In this document: positions 24,314 to 32,491 of the stretch, piece after piece
How positions within the stretch are numbered: position 1 is the stretch's first letter
Layout of the letters: the number at the start of each line of letters is the position of its first letter
Source: WQXF01 sp031552825
GTDB taxonomy: Bacteria > Bacillota > Clostridia > Christensenellales > Aristaeellaceae
Direction: 5' to 3'
Length of the DNA stretch: 64,000 nucleotides
Assembly: GCA_031552825.1 (NCBI GenBank)
Contig: JAVBMD010000011.1
Location: 119,708 to 183,707, forward strand
The notes under the pieces: generated by a model
Told to the model about the DNA's origin: nothing
Databases searched by the model: none
What the model saw: the letters and a program-made list of their open reading frames with translations, nothing else
Made by a program: the position numbers and the translations under genes

Positions 24314-24892
24314 CTATATACCGGTCGCCCGCGCTTCGCTGAGCAAGTCGGGGAGCAGCGCCTCAAAGCCTTCTTGCATGCTCTCGCGCATCCACGCGAC
24401 CACCTCCGGCGTGTCCAGCCCTACCTCGCCCAGTGCCTGCCGTATCTCTCGGGTATCCAGCGTAAAGCTGTCTGCGCCGTTGGAAAGGAGCAGCACGTAG
24501 TCCGGCGAAAGCGGCGTGGAGACGACCAGCGCAAGCATGGTGCCAATCACATCGCCGAGCGGCGGCCGGTCGATATGCGTCAAGCCGAACCGCCCGATCA
24601 GCGTTGTCCCCTTGCCTTCCCGCGAGGTAAGCTCTATCCCGCCGCCGGTCATCTGCGCATTGGCTTCAAACAGCGGAATACCCAAGCCGATGCTGCGCGT
24701 GGTGCGGGTTGTGGCAAAAGGCGAATGCACCTTCTCCGTTAACTCCGCAGACATACCGCAACCATCGTCCGAGAGCGCGATGATGAGCGTATCGTCGGCT
24801 CGATCTTCCCGCACCTCGATGCGTACCAGCGACGCGCCGGCGCGCACGCTGTTCTGCGCCAGATCCATAATGTGCAGCGACAGATCGCGCAT
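24314..24892 (-). CDS. HATPase-domain (histidine-kinase-like ATPase) protein in the hydrogenase operon
   Basis: 192 residues. A GHKL ATPase fold: N-box MDLAQNSVRAGA, G1 box SDDGCGM, G2 TTRTTRSIGLGIPLF, and a GGGIEL strand. The C-terminal 80 residues (GDVIGTMLALVVSTPLSPDYVLLLS...) have no known domain. There is no dimerisation/phosphoacceptor His domain, so it is not a complete sensor kinase. It sits between nuoE (3 bases upstream) and hndB, and is thus tied to hydrogenase expression or activity. The target is unknown. Confidence 0.85.
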   Translation of the reverse strand: MRDLSLHIMDLAQNSVRAGASLVRIEVREDRADDTLIIALSDDGCGMSAELTEKVHSPFATTRTTRSIGLGIPLFEANAQMTGGGIELTSREGKGTTLIGRFGLTHIDRPPLGDVIGTMLALVVSTPLSPDYVLLLSNGADSFTLDTREIRQALGEVGLDTPEVVAWMRESMQEGFEALLPDLLSEARATGI

Positions 24893-24895
24893 GGT

Positions 24896-25372
24896 CTACT
24901 CCTGATACTTCGCCAGAATATCCGGCAGATCCTCGGGTACGAGGCGGCCGTAGACCTCATCGTTTATCATCATGACCGGCGCAAGGCCGCATGCGCCCAG
25001 GCATCGCGTCGCCTTGAGGGTAAAGAGCTCGTCTCCGGTGGTCTTGCCGACAGGCACGTCCAAGAGCTCCGCCAGCTTATCCAGCACGCGCTGCGAGCCC
25101 TTTACATAGCAAGCGGTGCCCATGCAAACGCCAATCAGGTTTTTGCCATTGGGTTCCAGCGTGAACTGCGAATAGAAGGTCGCCACGCCATATACCTCGC
25201 TCAGCGGCAACCCGATGCCCTCTGCGATGAGTACCTGCACTTCCTGCGGGACGAATCCAAAGATGTTCTGTGCGGCTTGAAGCACCGGCATCAGCGCGCC
25301 TTTTTCATCCTTGTGCTGCTGAACAACCGTTTGCAATTGCGCAATTTTTTCCGCCTTGTTTTCGATGGCCAT
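24896..25372 (-). CDS. hydC: NuoE-like [2Fe-2S] hydrogenase subunit (HydC/HndA)
   Basis: 158 residues. The 24-kDa NuoE fold: N-terminal helical part (GALMPVLQAAQNIFGFVPQEV, SEVYGVATFYSQF) and a [2Fe-2S] domain with CMGTACYVKG (first two Cys) and CLGACGLAP (second two). It links the NuoF-like subunit to the complex. The start ATG 25372 follows GAGGAGG; the frame is open further upstream but without a ribosome-binding site. It is the first gene of the catalytic hydrogenase operon, 204 bases after the PHP gene. Confidence 0.93.
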   Translation of the reverse strand: MAIENKAEKIAQLQTVVQQHKDEKGALMPVLQAAQNIFGFVPQEVQVLIAEGIGLPLSEVYGVATFYSQFTLEPNGKNLIGVCMGTACYVKGSQRVLDKLAELLDVPVGKTTGDELFTLKATRCLGACGLAPVMMINDEVYGRLVPEDLPDILAKYQE

Positions 25373-25575
25373 GCTGGAGGCTCCTCCTCTGCGTCGTGTT
25401 ATGATTGACAGTTTTTTATCAATGTGAATTACCGCAATTATTCTACCATATTTCAAGCGCCATTGCACGCAATATACACCGTTTATGCGCGGAAAAATCT
25501 ACAAGACTTCATCAGGAAAGATTTTGCTATATAGACAAAATTTCGCAAACCAAAGCTAACTATTCATGACGCGCT

Positions 25576-26280
25576 TCAGCCCTTATACCGCTTGAGCAAT
25601 CGGAGGATCGCTTCGACACTGCGATCCTCCACCTCAAGGGAAAAGTCGGCCTCCGCGATGTCCTCAAGACGATGCGCGTCCGAGCTGTACAGCACATGAT
25701 AGCGCGAAAGATCCATTAAGGGTGACGATGCGTTCCGCGCCACCTCAACAGCGGAAAAGGTCACGTCCTGCGGGAAAACGCCCAGCACGCCCAGCAGGCT
25801 GTTGGCGCCGCGGTTGATGTGCGCAGGCACCGCAATGCCCTCCAGCTCCGCCGCCTTCGCGGCCATTTCGGCGATGGAAACCCGCGAAGCTTGCATCAGC
25901 ATGCGCGGCTCATCGCCCACTTTTTCATCGTGCCCGTTCATATATGTCTGTTCGCCAAAGAAAGCCACGCGATTTGGAACCGGCGGTAGCCGCTCATAGA
26001 GCCACGCGTCGAATTGCTCCGCGCGTTCAACAGTTGAAAAATAGCATAGCACATGCACTTCCTCGCTGCTGGTCGCCTCGAGCGCGGGTACCAGCAAAAG
26101 ACCTCGCTGCGCCGCCACCGAAGCACAGGCCGCAAGGTTGCCCGCGCGGTTATGATCCGCCACCGCGATAGCGTCCAGCCCTTTGATCCACGCCATATTG
26201 ACCAGATTGTTGGGCGTCATCTCGGCATCGCCGCAAGGCGAAAGGCAGGAGTGTATGTGCAGATCGACCGAAAGCCTCAT
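25576..26280 (-). CDS. PHP-domain metal-dependent phosphoesterase
   Basis: 234 residues. The PHP metal-site series is complete: DLHIHS (residues 6-11), VADHNR, PALEATS, PAHINRG and SSDAHR. Relatives include TrpH/YciV nucleases and histidinol phosphatases. The ATG overlaps the TGA of the upstream DRTGG gene (ATGA), so translation is coupled and the two proteins probably act together. In this cluster it could hydrolyse a nucleotide messenger or RNA end; that is inference. Confidence 0.9.
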   Translation of the reverse strand: MRLSVDLHIHSCLSPCGDAEMTPNNLVNMAWIKGLDAIAVADHNRAGNLAACASVAAQRGLLLVPALEATSSEEVHVLCYFSTVERAEQFDAWLYERLPPVPNRVAFFGEQTYMNGHDEKVGDEPRMLMQASRVSIAEMAAKAAELEGIAVPAHINRGANSLLGVLGVFPQDVTFSAVEVARNASSPLMDLSRYHVLYSSDAHRLEDIAEADFSLEVEDRSVEAILRLLKRYKG

Positions 26281-26627
26281 GGCCGTTTCGGCTCGCGGAT
26301 GCCCGCGCCCCAAAGAATGCCGCTGAGCGCAAAAGCGCTTTTATCGGAAGCCAGCAGCGGGAAGCCATCGTTCTTGGCGCGCTGGAGCATGGCGTCGTCC
26401 ACTTGGCTGCAATCCGAAAGAATCACGCAGGAAGCATCGATCAACTCCGCCACGGCAATGACGTTCAAATGCGTCTGTACGGTGATCCAAGCCATGCCCG
26501 GCTCCTCGTGCCCCATCACCCAACTGAGCATGTCGCAGCAGTAGCCTGCCGTCACCTCGCGATCCAACGGCGCTTCGGGGGTCAGCGCCTTTGCGCCGGT
26601 CAGCTCCATCAACTCTTTTACCGTCAT
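26277..26627 (-). CDS. DRTGG-domain protein 1
   Basis: 116 residues; the whole protein is one DRTGG domain (MTVKELMELTGAKALTP ... TVQTHLNVIAVAELIDASCVILSDC ... FALSGILWGAG). The domain occurs in CBS-pyrophosphatases and phosphotransacetylases and is thought to bind nucleotides or mediate dimerisation. It is a paralogue of the gene at 28403-28753 in the same operon. Coupled by ATGA to the PHP gene; 26 bases after the HydS-like gene. Confidence 0.87.
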   Translation of the reverse strand: MTVKELMELTGAKALTPEAPLDREVTAGYCCDMLSWVMGHEEPGMAWITVQTHLNVIAVAELIDASCVILSDCSQVDDAMLQRAKNDGFPLLASDKSAFALSGILWGAGIREPKRP

Positions 26628-26653
26628 GTGCTCGCTCCTTTGCGTATCGCAAT

Positions 26654-27952
26654 TTACTGACGCGTGTTTTTGGAAAGCTCCACCATCTGCTCGGCCATTA
26701 CCTGCAGGCGCTGCTTGAGCTTATGAATGCAATCCATCTCCCCTGCGTATCCGGCAACGATATCCTCGGCCAGCGTTTTGCAGGTCGGCGAGCCGCAGGC
26801 GCCGCAATCATAGCCGGGCAAATCGCGGGTCAACTCCTCGATACGCTCCATTTTGCGCATCGCCGCCGCCAGATTTTCGTCTAGGCGCATGATGCTGTTG
26901 GGCAGCACCGGCATCGTGTTGTCGATATCGAAGTTGCGCAGGTAGGCGCTGTCCACTGCCTGCTCCGGCATCTGTCGCTCCATATTCTCCATAAGCTTAC
27001 GGATGGTATTCTTGGCGATAAAGGCGTTTTCAAATGTTAGCGGGCCGCCGACGCAGCCGCCGTCGCAAGCTTGTCCTTCAAAGAAGGCTAGGTCGTTGAG
27101 CTTGTTGTTCTCCATCTCCTCCAGCACGCGGATCACGCTCTCCACACCGTTGACAGCGAGGCTGTTGTCCAGCCCGATCGCGGAGCACTCCCCCCCGCCC
27201 TTCGCCCAACCGATGCCCATCATCGTCGCGCTGGCGATATGTTCCTGCGGCAGCGGCTTGCGCAGTTGCGAGGAAAGCAGACCGTAAATCTCCAAAATAG
27301 AGATCGCGCCGTCAATAGCCGATTTTTCATGCCCGATCGGGTTGCGGATGGCGGTCATCTTGGCCGGACAGGGCGTGATGAAAAAGCAGCCCACCTCCTC
27401 CGGAGCAACATTGTTGGCCTGGCAGAACTCCTGCTTGGCCACCAGCGCCGCCACTTCCATAGGCTGGCGAATGTCAACGATGTTGTCGATCAAATCCGGG
27501 AAGCGAACCTGAATCAGCCGAACGATAGCCGGGCAAGCAGCGGAAATCAGCGGCTTTGGCAGTTCCTGCCGCCGCATGCGCTCGCTGATGGCTTTGGCAA
27601 CGATGTCCGCGCCGCGCGCCACCTCGAATACGCTGTCAAAGCCCAGATTGCGCAAGCCGACCAGAATTTTGTCCACGCTGATTACACCGCGAAACTGCCC
27701 GTACAGCGAAGGAGCGGGCAACGCGATGCGGTACGGAAAGCGGCTGATGCTGGATAGCGAATCCGTGACCGCCACCTTTGCGTGGTGCGGACAAACCTTG
27801 ATGCACTCGCCACAGTCGATGCAGCGCTCGCCGATGATATGCGCGCAGCCGTTGCGCACGCGGATCGCCTCGGTGGGGCATCGCTTAAGGCAGTTGGTGC
27901 AGCCGCAACAGCGATCCTTCTCCAGCCGCACGGAATGATAATTGTCGGACAT
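26654..27952 (-). CDS. sensory-type [FeFe] hydrogenase homologue (HydS-like)
   Basis: 432 residues. Two ferredoxin [4Fe-4S] sites (Cys15/18/21/25 and Cys44/47/50/54), an H-cluster domain, and a C-terminal Fe-S motif DCGACGSPTCKTLAEDI. The H-cluster motifs are divergent: L1 SAACPAI, L2 TPCPAKM, L3 GQACDGGCVGG. All four [4Fe-4S]-H ligand cysteines appear retained, but the residue at the proton-relay Cys is Ala (AACP versus CCP), as described for the putative sensory hydrogenase of Thermotoga. There is no PAS domain. It should sense H2 or redox state rather than turn over H2. It lies amid DRTGG, RsbW-like and PHP genes. Confidence 0.9.
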   Translation of the reverse strand: MSDNYHSVRLEKDRCCGCTNCLKRCPTEAIRVRNGCAHIIGERCIDCGECIKVCPHHAKVAVTDSLSSISRFPYRIALPAPSLYGQFRGVISVDKILVGLRNLGFDSVFEVARGADIVAKAISERMRRQELPKPLISAACPAIVRLIQVRFPDLIDNIVDIRQPMEVAALVAKQEFCQANNVAPEEVGCFFITPCPAKMTAIRNPIGHEKSAIDGAISILEIYGLLSSQLRKPLPQEHIASATMMGIGWAKGGGECSAIGLDNSLAVNGVESVIRVLEEMENNKLNDLAFFEGQACDGGCVGGPLTFENAFIAKNTIRKLMENMERQMPEQAVDSAYLRNFDIDNTMPVLPNSIMRLDENLAAAMRKMERIEELTRDLPGYDCGACGSPTCKTLAEDIVAGYAGEMDCIHKLKQRLQVMAEQMVELSKNTRQ

Positions 27953-27972
27953 CGGTCAAACACCTCTTGGCG

Positions 27973-28401
27973 TTAGATGGAAAAATCCATCGTAATCACG
28001 GTGCCTTCACCGGGAGCGGAGGTAATATCAAAACTATCGGCGTTGCGGCGCATGTTGGCCAGCCCCATGCCCGCGCCAAAGCCCAAGCTGCGCGCCTCCT
28101 CGCTGGCGGTGGAATAGCCCTCGCGCATCGCCAGCTCGATATCAGGAATTCCCGGCCCGGTGTCGCGCGAGCAAATGCGCACCGTATGCTCGTCCACCTC
28201 CAAGGTAAGCGTACCGCCTAGGCTGTGAATAATCAGATTCAGTTCCACCTCATAGCTGGCTACCGAAACCCGGCGCAACACACCTGCATCCACGCCCAGC
28301 AGCTTGAGCTTGCGCTTGATGGTGGCCGAGGCCTCTCCGGCGGTGGTAAAGTCGCCCGAAGGCACGGCGAATTCTTCTTTCAAACGCGCTTCATCCGCCA
28401 T
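27973..28401 (-). CDS. RsbW/SpoIIAB-like ATP-binding anti-sigma-type protein
   Basis: 142 residues. A compact GHKL ATPase: N-box VASYEVELNLIIHSLGG, G1 RDTGPGI, G2 GFGAGMGLANMRR. Size and architecture match serine-kinase/anti-sigma proteins such as RsbW rather than sensor kinases. ATG 28401 begins one base after the stop of the DRTGG gene, with GAGGC upstream. No anti-anti-sigma (STAS) partner or sigma factor is visible in the window, so the target is unknown. HydS-like protein follows 20 bases downstream. Confidence 0.88.
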   Translation of the reverse strand: MADEARLKEEFAVPSGDFTTAGEASATIKRKLKLLGVDAGVLRRVSVASYEVELNLIIHSLGGTLTLEVDEHTVRICSRDTGPGIPDIELAMREGYSTASEEARSLGFGAGMGLANMRRNADSFDITSAPGEGTVITMDFSI

Positions 28402-28402
28402 C

Positions 28403-28753
28403 TCACTGCCTCTTTTCGCAGCCACCAAGGCCGTTGGAATACAGGATGCCGCAAGCAACGTACAGCGTGTGCTTGGTGCTGAGGATGGCGATGCCCCGCT
28501 CCTGCGCCATCTCGATCAAATCCTCGGTTGGACGCTTGCCGCGCGTAAATACGATGCAGTTGATGTCCAGCATTTCGGCGGTGCGGATGACGTGCGGATT
28601 GGTAAGCCCCGTCAGCAGCACCGTACGATCCTTTACAAACGCCAGCACATCGCTCATCAAGTCCGACCCGCAGGCGGAACGGATCTCCAGCGAAAGATCC
28701 TGCGCGAGGATTACCTCGGCGCCCAAGAGCGTGGCGATTTCCTGTACGGTCAT
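28403..28753 (-). CDS. DRTGG-domain protein 2
   Basis: 116 residues, again a single DRTGG domain (MTVQEIATLLGAEVILAQDL ... LLTGLTNPHVIRTAEMLDINCIVFTRGKRPTEDLIEMA ... YVACGILYSNG). The fold positions match the copy at 26277-26627 but the sequences have diverged, so they are likely to bind different ligands or form a heterodimer. It is the second gene of the signalling cluster, 33 bases after the SPOR gene. Start has GGAAATGGGGG upstream. Confidence 0.87.
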   Translation of the reverse strand: MTVQEIATLLGAEVILAQDLSLEIRSACGSDLMSDVLAFVKDRTVLLTGLTNPHVIRTAEMLDINCIVFTRGKRPTEDLIEMAQERGIAILSTKHTLYVACGILYSNGLGGCEKRQ

Positions 28754-28786
28754 TCCCTTGCCCCCATTTCCTTTGTATGGGCGATA

Positions 28787-29701
28787 TCAGACGCGCTGCG
28801 CGGTGATTTGTTGCACGTACTGAATATAGCGCCACAGAAGGTCGATTTGGTGATACTTGATTTTCGACGTCATGTTCACACTTTCCTGTGCGTTTTGCGC
28901 ACAAATCATTTCCAACCCATCATTGGCGGTATTGAGAAGCTCCTTCAGCCCGGTCACTACCGCGCTGCTTGCGCTGCCCAATACATCCTCCAGCGTCTTT
29001 TGCGCGCGCTGTACGCGCAGCTTCGCCTCCTGCGCGCCCAGGATCACCGCGCCGCCATCCAAATTTTGTTTGTCTAGTTCGGCGGAAAGCCGCCCCATCT
29101 CGGTCAGCGTATCCTGCACGACGGCAAAGCCATCGCGCAGCGCTTGGATCTGCGCCGCCGCCGCCGTCACGCTGAGCTCCACCTCCTCGGTGGAAAGCCG
29201 ATAGATATAGGCGTCGATATTTTGTCCTTCCTTCAGGCGCGCCTTTATGGTTTCTGCGTCCTCGCGCGTGTTGTATACCGCCGCCAGTACGCGATAGCGA
29301 TCATCCGCCAGCACATATCCGGCGGCGCCGCGCGTCACATACTGCGCGGCCTGCAATGCGGCGGCATCGGCGTTTTCGTACACGCCCAACTGAATCGTAT
29401 GCCAATCCTGCGCCGGAATGATGATGGACTGGCTGCCCGTCTCCCCAACCTGTGGCGTAGGAAAGCCTGGCTCCGGCACGTCGCTGAGCGTCGGCTGCGG
29501 ATCGGCAAGCGTCTTGGCGGGCGGCGTCGGCGTTACCGGCGAAATCGGCGCGCGGGTCGCCCGGTTCGGCGCGACGTCTCCCAACTGCAGCGTTCTCGAG
29601 AGCACGAACAGCGCCAGCGCAAACACCGCAAGCGCGATGGCGCGCTGCACGCCGCGCCCGGCGGGATATCGTTTGGTGCGCAATCTGGTTTGTATTTTCA
29701 T
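28787..29701 (-). CDS. SPOR-domain membrane protein
   Basis: 304 residues. A basic N-terminus, one transmembrane helix (AIALAVFALALFVL, about 21-36), a Pro/Thr-rich linker, then a SPOR domain (about 95-165: WHTIQLGVYENADAAALQAAQY ... YRVLAAVYNTREDAETIKARL). SPOR domains bind denuded septal peptidoglycan. A helical C-terminal half follows. GGGAGG lies before the ATG at 29701; the longer frame runs into the divergent gene. It leads the DRTGG/HydS strand block, though a link to it may be only transcriptional. Confidence 0.87.
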   Translation of the reverse strand: MKIQTRLRTKRYPAGRGVQRAIALAVFALALFVLSRTLQLGDVAPNRATRAPISPVTPTPPAKTLADPQPTLSDVPEPGFPTPQVGETGSQSIIIPAQDWHTIQLGVYENADAAALQAAQYVTRGAAGYVLADDRYRVLAAVYNTREDAETIKARLKEGQNIDAYIYRLSTEEVELSVTAAAAQIQALRDGFAVVQDTLTEMGRLSAELDKQNLDGGAVILGAQEAKLRVQRAQKTLEDVLGSASSAVVTGLKELLNTANDGLEMICAQNAQESVNMTSKIKYHQIDLLWRYIQYVQQITAQRV

Positions 29702-29816
29702 AGCTTTATACCTCCCGCGGCTTTGGTTTGAGGGTTGGTCAAGCCTATGCGCGTCGGGGTGTACATATGCGGGCGAACGTGATACGATAAACACAAGAAA
29801 TTTGCTGGAGGCGAGC

Positions 29817-30542
29817 ATGCGCTATCAGTTGGACACCATCCCGGTATGGGACGCATATAAGGAAAAAGGCGGGCACGAATGCCCGCTGTGCGTGTTGCGC
29901 GCCGAAAACGAGAGCATGTATCTCGAAAGCTTTCTGGGCGCTTCGGTGATGGAACCCGCTACCCGCGTAGAGGTCAATGCCAAGGGGTTTTGCGCCAGAC
30001 ATTTTGCTCAAATGCTGCCGCGTAACAACCGGCTCGGGCTGGCGTTAATCACCCATACGCACCTCAAGGACGTGATGTCCGATGTGCAAAAGGCATTGCG
30101 CGATGGCGAGCGTAGCACAAGCGCAGGGCGGGGCCTGTTCCGGCGCGGTGGCAACGGCGATTCCTCCGGCAGCCGCCTGCGCGCACGACTGGAAAGCTGC
30201 GTGGTTTGCGAGCGTCTGGATGCCACGCTGCGGCGCTACGCATATACCTTGATTCACCTTTGGAAAACCGACGCGGAGTTCCGGCAAGCTTTTGCGGAAT
30301 CCAAAGGGCTGTGCTTGCCCGACATGGCGCTGCTGATGGAAATGGTGGACGAGGAGCTGTCCGGCAAACAGCGCCAAGACTTCTACGCCGCGCTGGAGGC
30401 GGTGCAGGAGGTCAATCTGGCGCGCATCGAGCGCGAATTGGAGTGGTTTACCCTCAAGTTCGATTATCGCAATCAGGATAAACCGTGGGGCAGCAGCGCC
30501 GACGCGCCGGAACGCGCCATCGGCAAACTACGCGGCTTCTAG
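29817..30542 (+). CDS. DUF6062 family protein
   Basis: 241 residues. The N-terminal segment MRYQLDTIPVWDAYKEKGGHECPLCVLRAENE and the second Cys pair SCVVCERLD, with KGFCARHFAQML between, form a Cys/His pattern that may bind a metal. The C-terminal third is helical (QRQDFYAALEAVQEVNLARIERELEWFTLKFDYRN). Function unknown. Start ATG 29817 has GGAGG 6 bases upstream; the upstream in-frame region is antisense to the SPOR gene. It is divergent from the SPOR gene. Confidence 0.82.
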   Translation: MRYQLDTIPVWDAYKEKGGHECPLCVLRAENESMYLESFLGASVMEPATRVEVNAKGFCARHFAQMLPRNNRLGLALITHTHLKDVMSDVQKALRDGERSTSAGRGLFRRGGNGDSSGSRLRARLESCVVCERLDATLRRYAYTLIHLWKTDAEFRQAFAESKGLCLPDMALLMEMVDEELSGKQRQDFYAALEAVQEVNLARIERELEWFTLKFDYRNQDKPWGSSADAPERAIGKLRGF

Positions 30543-30561
30543 CCTAGCGACGCGGAAACTG

Positions 30562-31020
30562 CTACTCCTCCTTCGGAAAGCACTCCACCGAGACCCCCGC
30601 TTCACGCAAAATTTCCAAGGAAAATTCGTCGGGATATCCATTCCGGTACACCACGCGGCGGATACCGGCGTTGATGATGATCTTCGTACACAGCACGCAG
30701 GGCTGATGCGTACAGTATAGCGTCGCGCCCTCAATGCTTACGCCGATCTTCGCAGCCTGAATAATGGCGTTCTGTTCGGCATGCACTGCGTAGCAAATCT
30801 CCTGCCGTGTTCCCGAAGGAATGCCCATTTTTTTGCGCAGACATTCGCCCCGCTCCACGCAGGTTCGGATGCCCGCAGGCGCGCCGTTATAGCCGGTGGT
30901 CATGATCCGCTTATCCTTGACGATCACCGCGCCGATCTTCCGGTTTTCCTGATAACAACTTGCCCAGCCCGCGATAACCTCCGTCATGCCCATAAACCGA
31001 TGATCCCACTTATCAAACAT
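30562..31020 (-). CDS. deoxycytidylate (dCMP) deaminase
   Basis: 152 residues. Converts dCMP to dUMP for dTMP synthesis. The zinc site is HAEQNAIIQ (His and catalytic Glu) with PCVLCTKIIINAG; the N-terminus WDHRFMGMTEVIAGWASCYQENRKIGAVIVKDKRI and GYNGAPAG match dCMP/cytidine deaminase-family proteins of Clostridia. ATG 31020 follows GGGAGGG; the longer open frame overlaps the divergent flippase gene. It is convergent with the DUF6062 gene. Confidence 0.94.
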   Translation of the reverse strand: MFDKWDHRFMGMTEVIAGWASCYQENRKIGAVIVKDKRIMTTGYNGAPAGIRTCVERGECLRKKMGIPSGTRQEICYAVHAEQNAIIQAAKIGVSIEGATLYCTHQPCVLCTKIIINAGIRRVVYRNGYPDEFSLEILREAGVSVECFPKEE

Positions 31021-31129
31021 GAGGACATCCCTCCCCCGTATTCTACTGGATGCAGTATAGCGCGGCGCTTTGACGACGTCAACGCATTTTCCACGCATCC
31101 TCGCCCGGCTTCGCGCATAGCGTAGTCCG

Positions 31130-32452
31130 GTGATGTATGTGACGAAACCGGTCGGATCAAAAAAGAAATCCCTTGTTGAACAAACCGCGGTGCTCACCGC
31201 CTCCAACGTAGGCGTGCGGGCACTGGGCTTTTTTATGCGCATTTGGTTCTCGCGCGTGATGGGCGCGGAGGCTGTGGGCATTATGGAGCTGGCCAGCTCG
31301 GCGCACCTGTTATGGATCACGCCGGTCACTGCCGGGCTGCCGTTGGCCGCCAGCAGCTTGGTGGCCGAGGCGCGCGGCAATCGTGCCGTCGCCGGCGCGG
31401 TGCTGCTATCCGCGCGGCGCTTGGCGCTCCGTCTATCGGCCGTCTTGATGCCGCTGATGCTGGTGCTGTCGCCGTGGATCGCGCGATTGCTCGGCGATGA
31501 GCGCACGTTGCCGGCGCTGTGGATGTTTTTGCCGTGCATGCCGATCCTCGGCCTTTCCGCCGCCTACAACGGCTACTGCTATGGCGTCGGCGACACCATC
31601 CCGCCCGCCGCATCAGAGCTCGTGGAGCAAGCGCTTCGCTTCCTGCTCTCGGCATTGCTGCTGTACGGTCTGCGCAACGTAACCGTTGCGTGGATCGCCG
31701 CCTTCCCGGCCATCGCCACCGCCATTGGCGAAGGTATCGGCGTACTGCTGGTGGCATGGATGGTACGTGCCTCGCTTCGCAACGTGCCTCGCGAGCGGGA
31801 TAGGCGTATCGAGAGGCGCTTATGGCGTCTCTCGCTGCCGATGACCGGCATGCGCCTCATCAGCACACTGATGCGCACGCTGAGCGCCATCCTGATCCCG
31901 CTGCGGCTGCGCGCCAGCGGGTTGGTCGCTGCCGAGGCCACCGCAAGGTTGGGCATGTTCCATGGCATGGCGTTGCCGCTAATGCTGATGCCTTCGGTAT
32001 TCACCGGCGCGCTGGCCATGGTGTCAGCACCGGCACTGGCTGCGCGCAAGGGCAACGCCCCCGCGCTGCGCGCACTTGCATGGAAGCTGCTGCCCGCCGC
32101 GCTGGCGATCTCGCTCTGCGCGATGACAGGGGTGCGCTTCGGCGCGGAGTATATCGCGACACGCCTCTATCACAGCGCGGAGCTTGCGCCGCTGCTGCGC
32201 GCGCTCTCGCCGCTGATCGTCGTATTCGGGCTGCAACAGGTTTCAGGCTCCATGCTGGCGGGATTGGGCTTGCAGCGCAAAGCGCTGATCTCCTCAATGT
32301 GCGGCTCTTTGCTTTCGCTGGCAATGACGTGGCTGCTGGCCGCCATGCCCGATCTTCGGCTCATCGGCTGCGCCTACGCGATGATCGCCGGACAAGGCAT
32401 CACGCTGTTGCTCAACCTAAGCCACCTGTTCGCCGTGCTTCGCGGCGAATAA
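31130..32452 (+). CDS. SpoVB/MurJ-like oligosaccharide flippase (MOP superfamily)
   Basis: 440 residues with about 12-14 hydrophobic segments. The opening AVLTASNVGVRALGFFMRIWFSRVMGAEAVG, and LSAAYNGYCYGVGDTIPPAASELVEQALRFLLS, match the stage V sporulation protein B/MurJ group that flips lipid-linked cell-wall precursors. Starts GTG 31130 or ATG 31133 are equally possible; no good ribosome-binding site is seen. Assignment to spoVB itself is not certain because the genome may carry several paralogues. Confidence 0.85.
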   Translation: MMYVTKPVGSKKKSLVEQTAVLTASNVGVRALGFFMRIWFSRVMGAEAVGIMELASSAHLLWITPVTAGLPLAASSLVAEARGNRAVAGAVLLSARRLALRLSAVLMPLMLVLSPWIARLLGDERTLPALWMFLPCMPILGLSAAYNGYCYGVGDTIPPAASELVEQALRFLLSALLLYGLRNVTVAWIAAFPAIATAIGEGIGVLLVAWMVRASLRNVPRERDRRIERRLWRLSLPMTGMRLISTLMRTLSAILIPLRLRASGLVAAEATARLGMFHGMALPLMLMPSVFTGALAMVSAPALAARKGNAPALRALAWKLLPAALAISLCAMTGVRFGAEYIATRLYHSAELAPLLRALSPLIVVFGLQQVSGSMLAGLGLQRKALISSMCGSLLSLAMTWLLAAMPDLRLIGCAYAMIAGQGITLLLNLSHLFAVLRGE

Positions 32453-32481
32453 AAAAGCGCCGTGCTCCGCTCGGAACACGG
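32451..32481 (-). terminator. terminator of the CapA-like gene
   Basis: The stem CCGTGcTCCG/CGGAaCACGG (32460-32481) is followed on the minus strand by GCGCTTTTTT, just past the stop codon of the gene at 32492. It can also serve the convergent flippase gene. Confidence 0.75.
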
Positions 32482-32491
32482 TTTGCATAGA

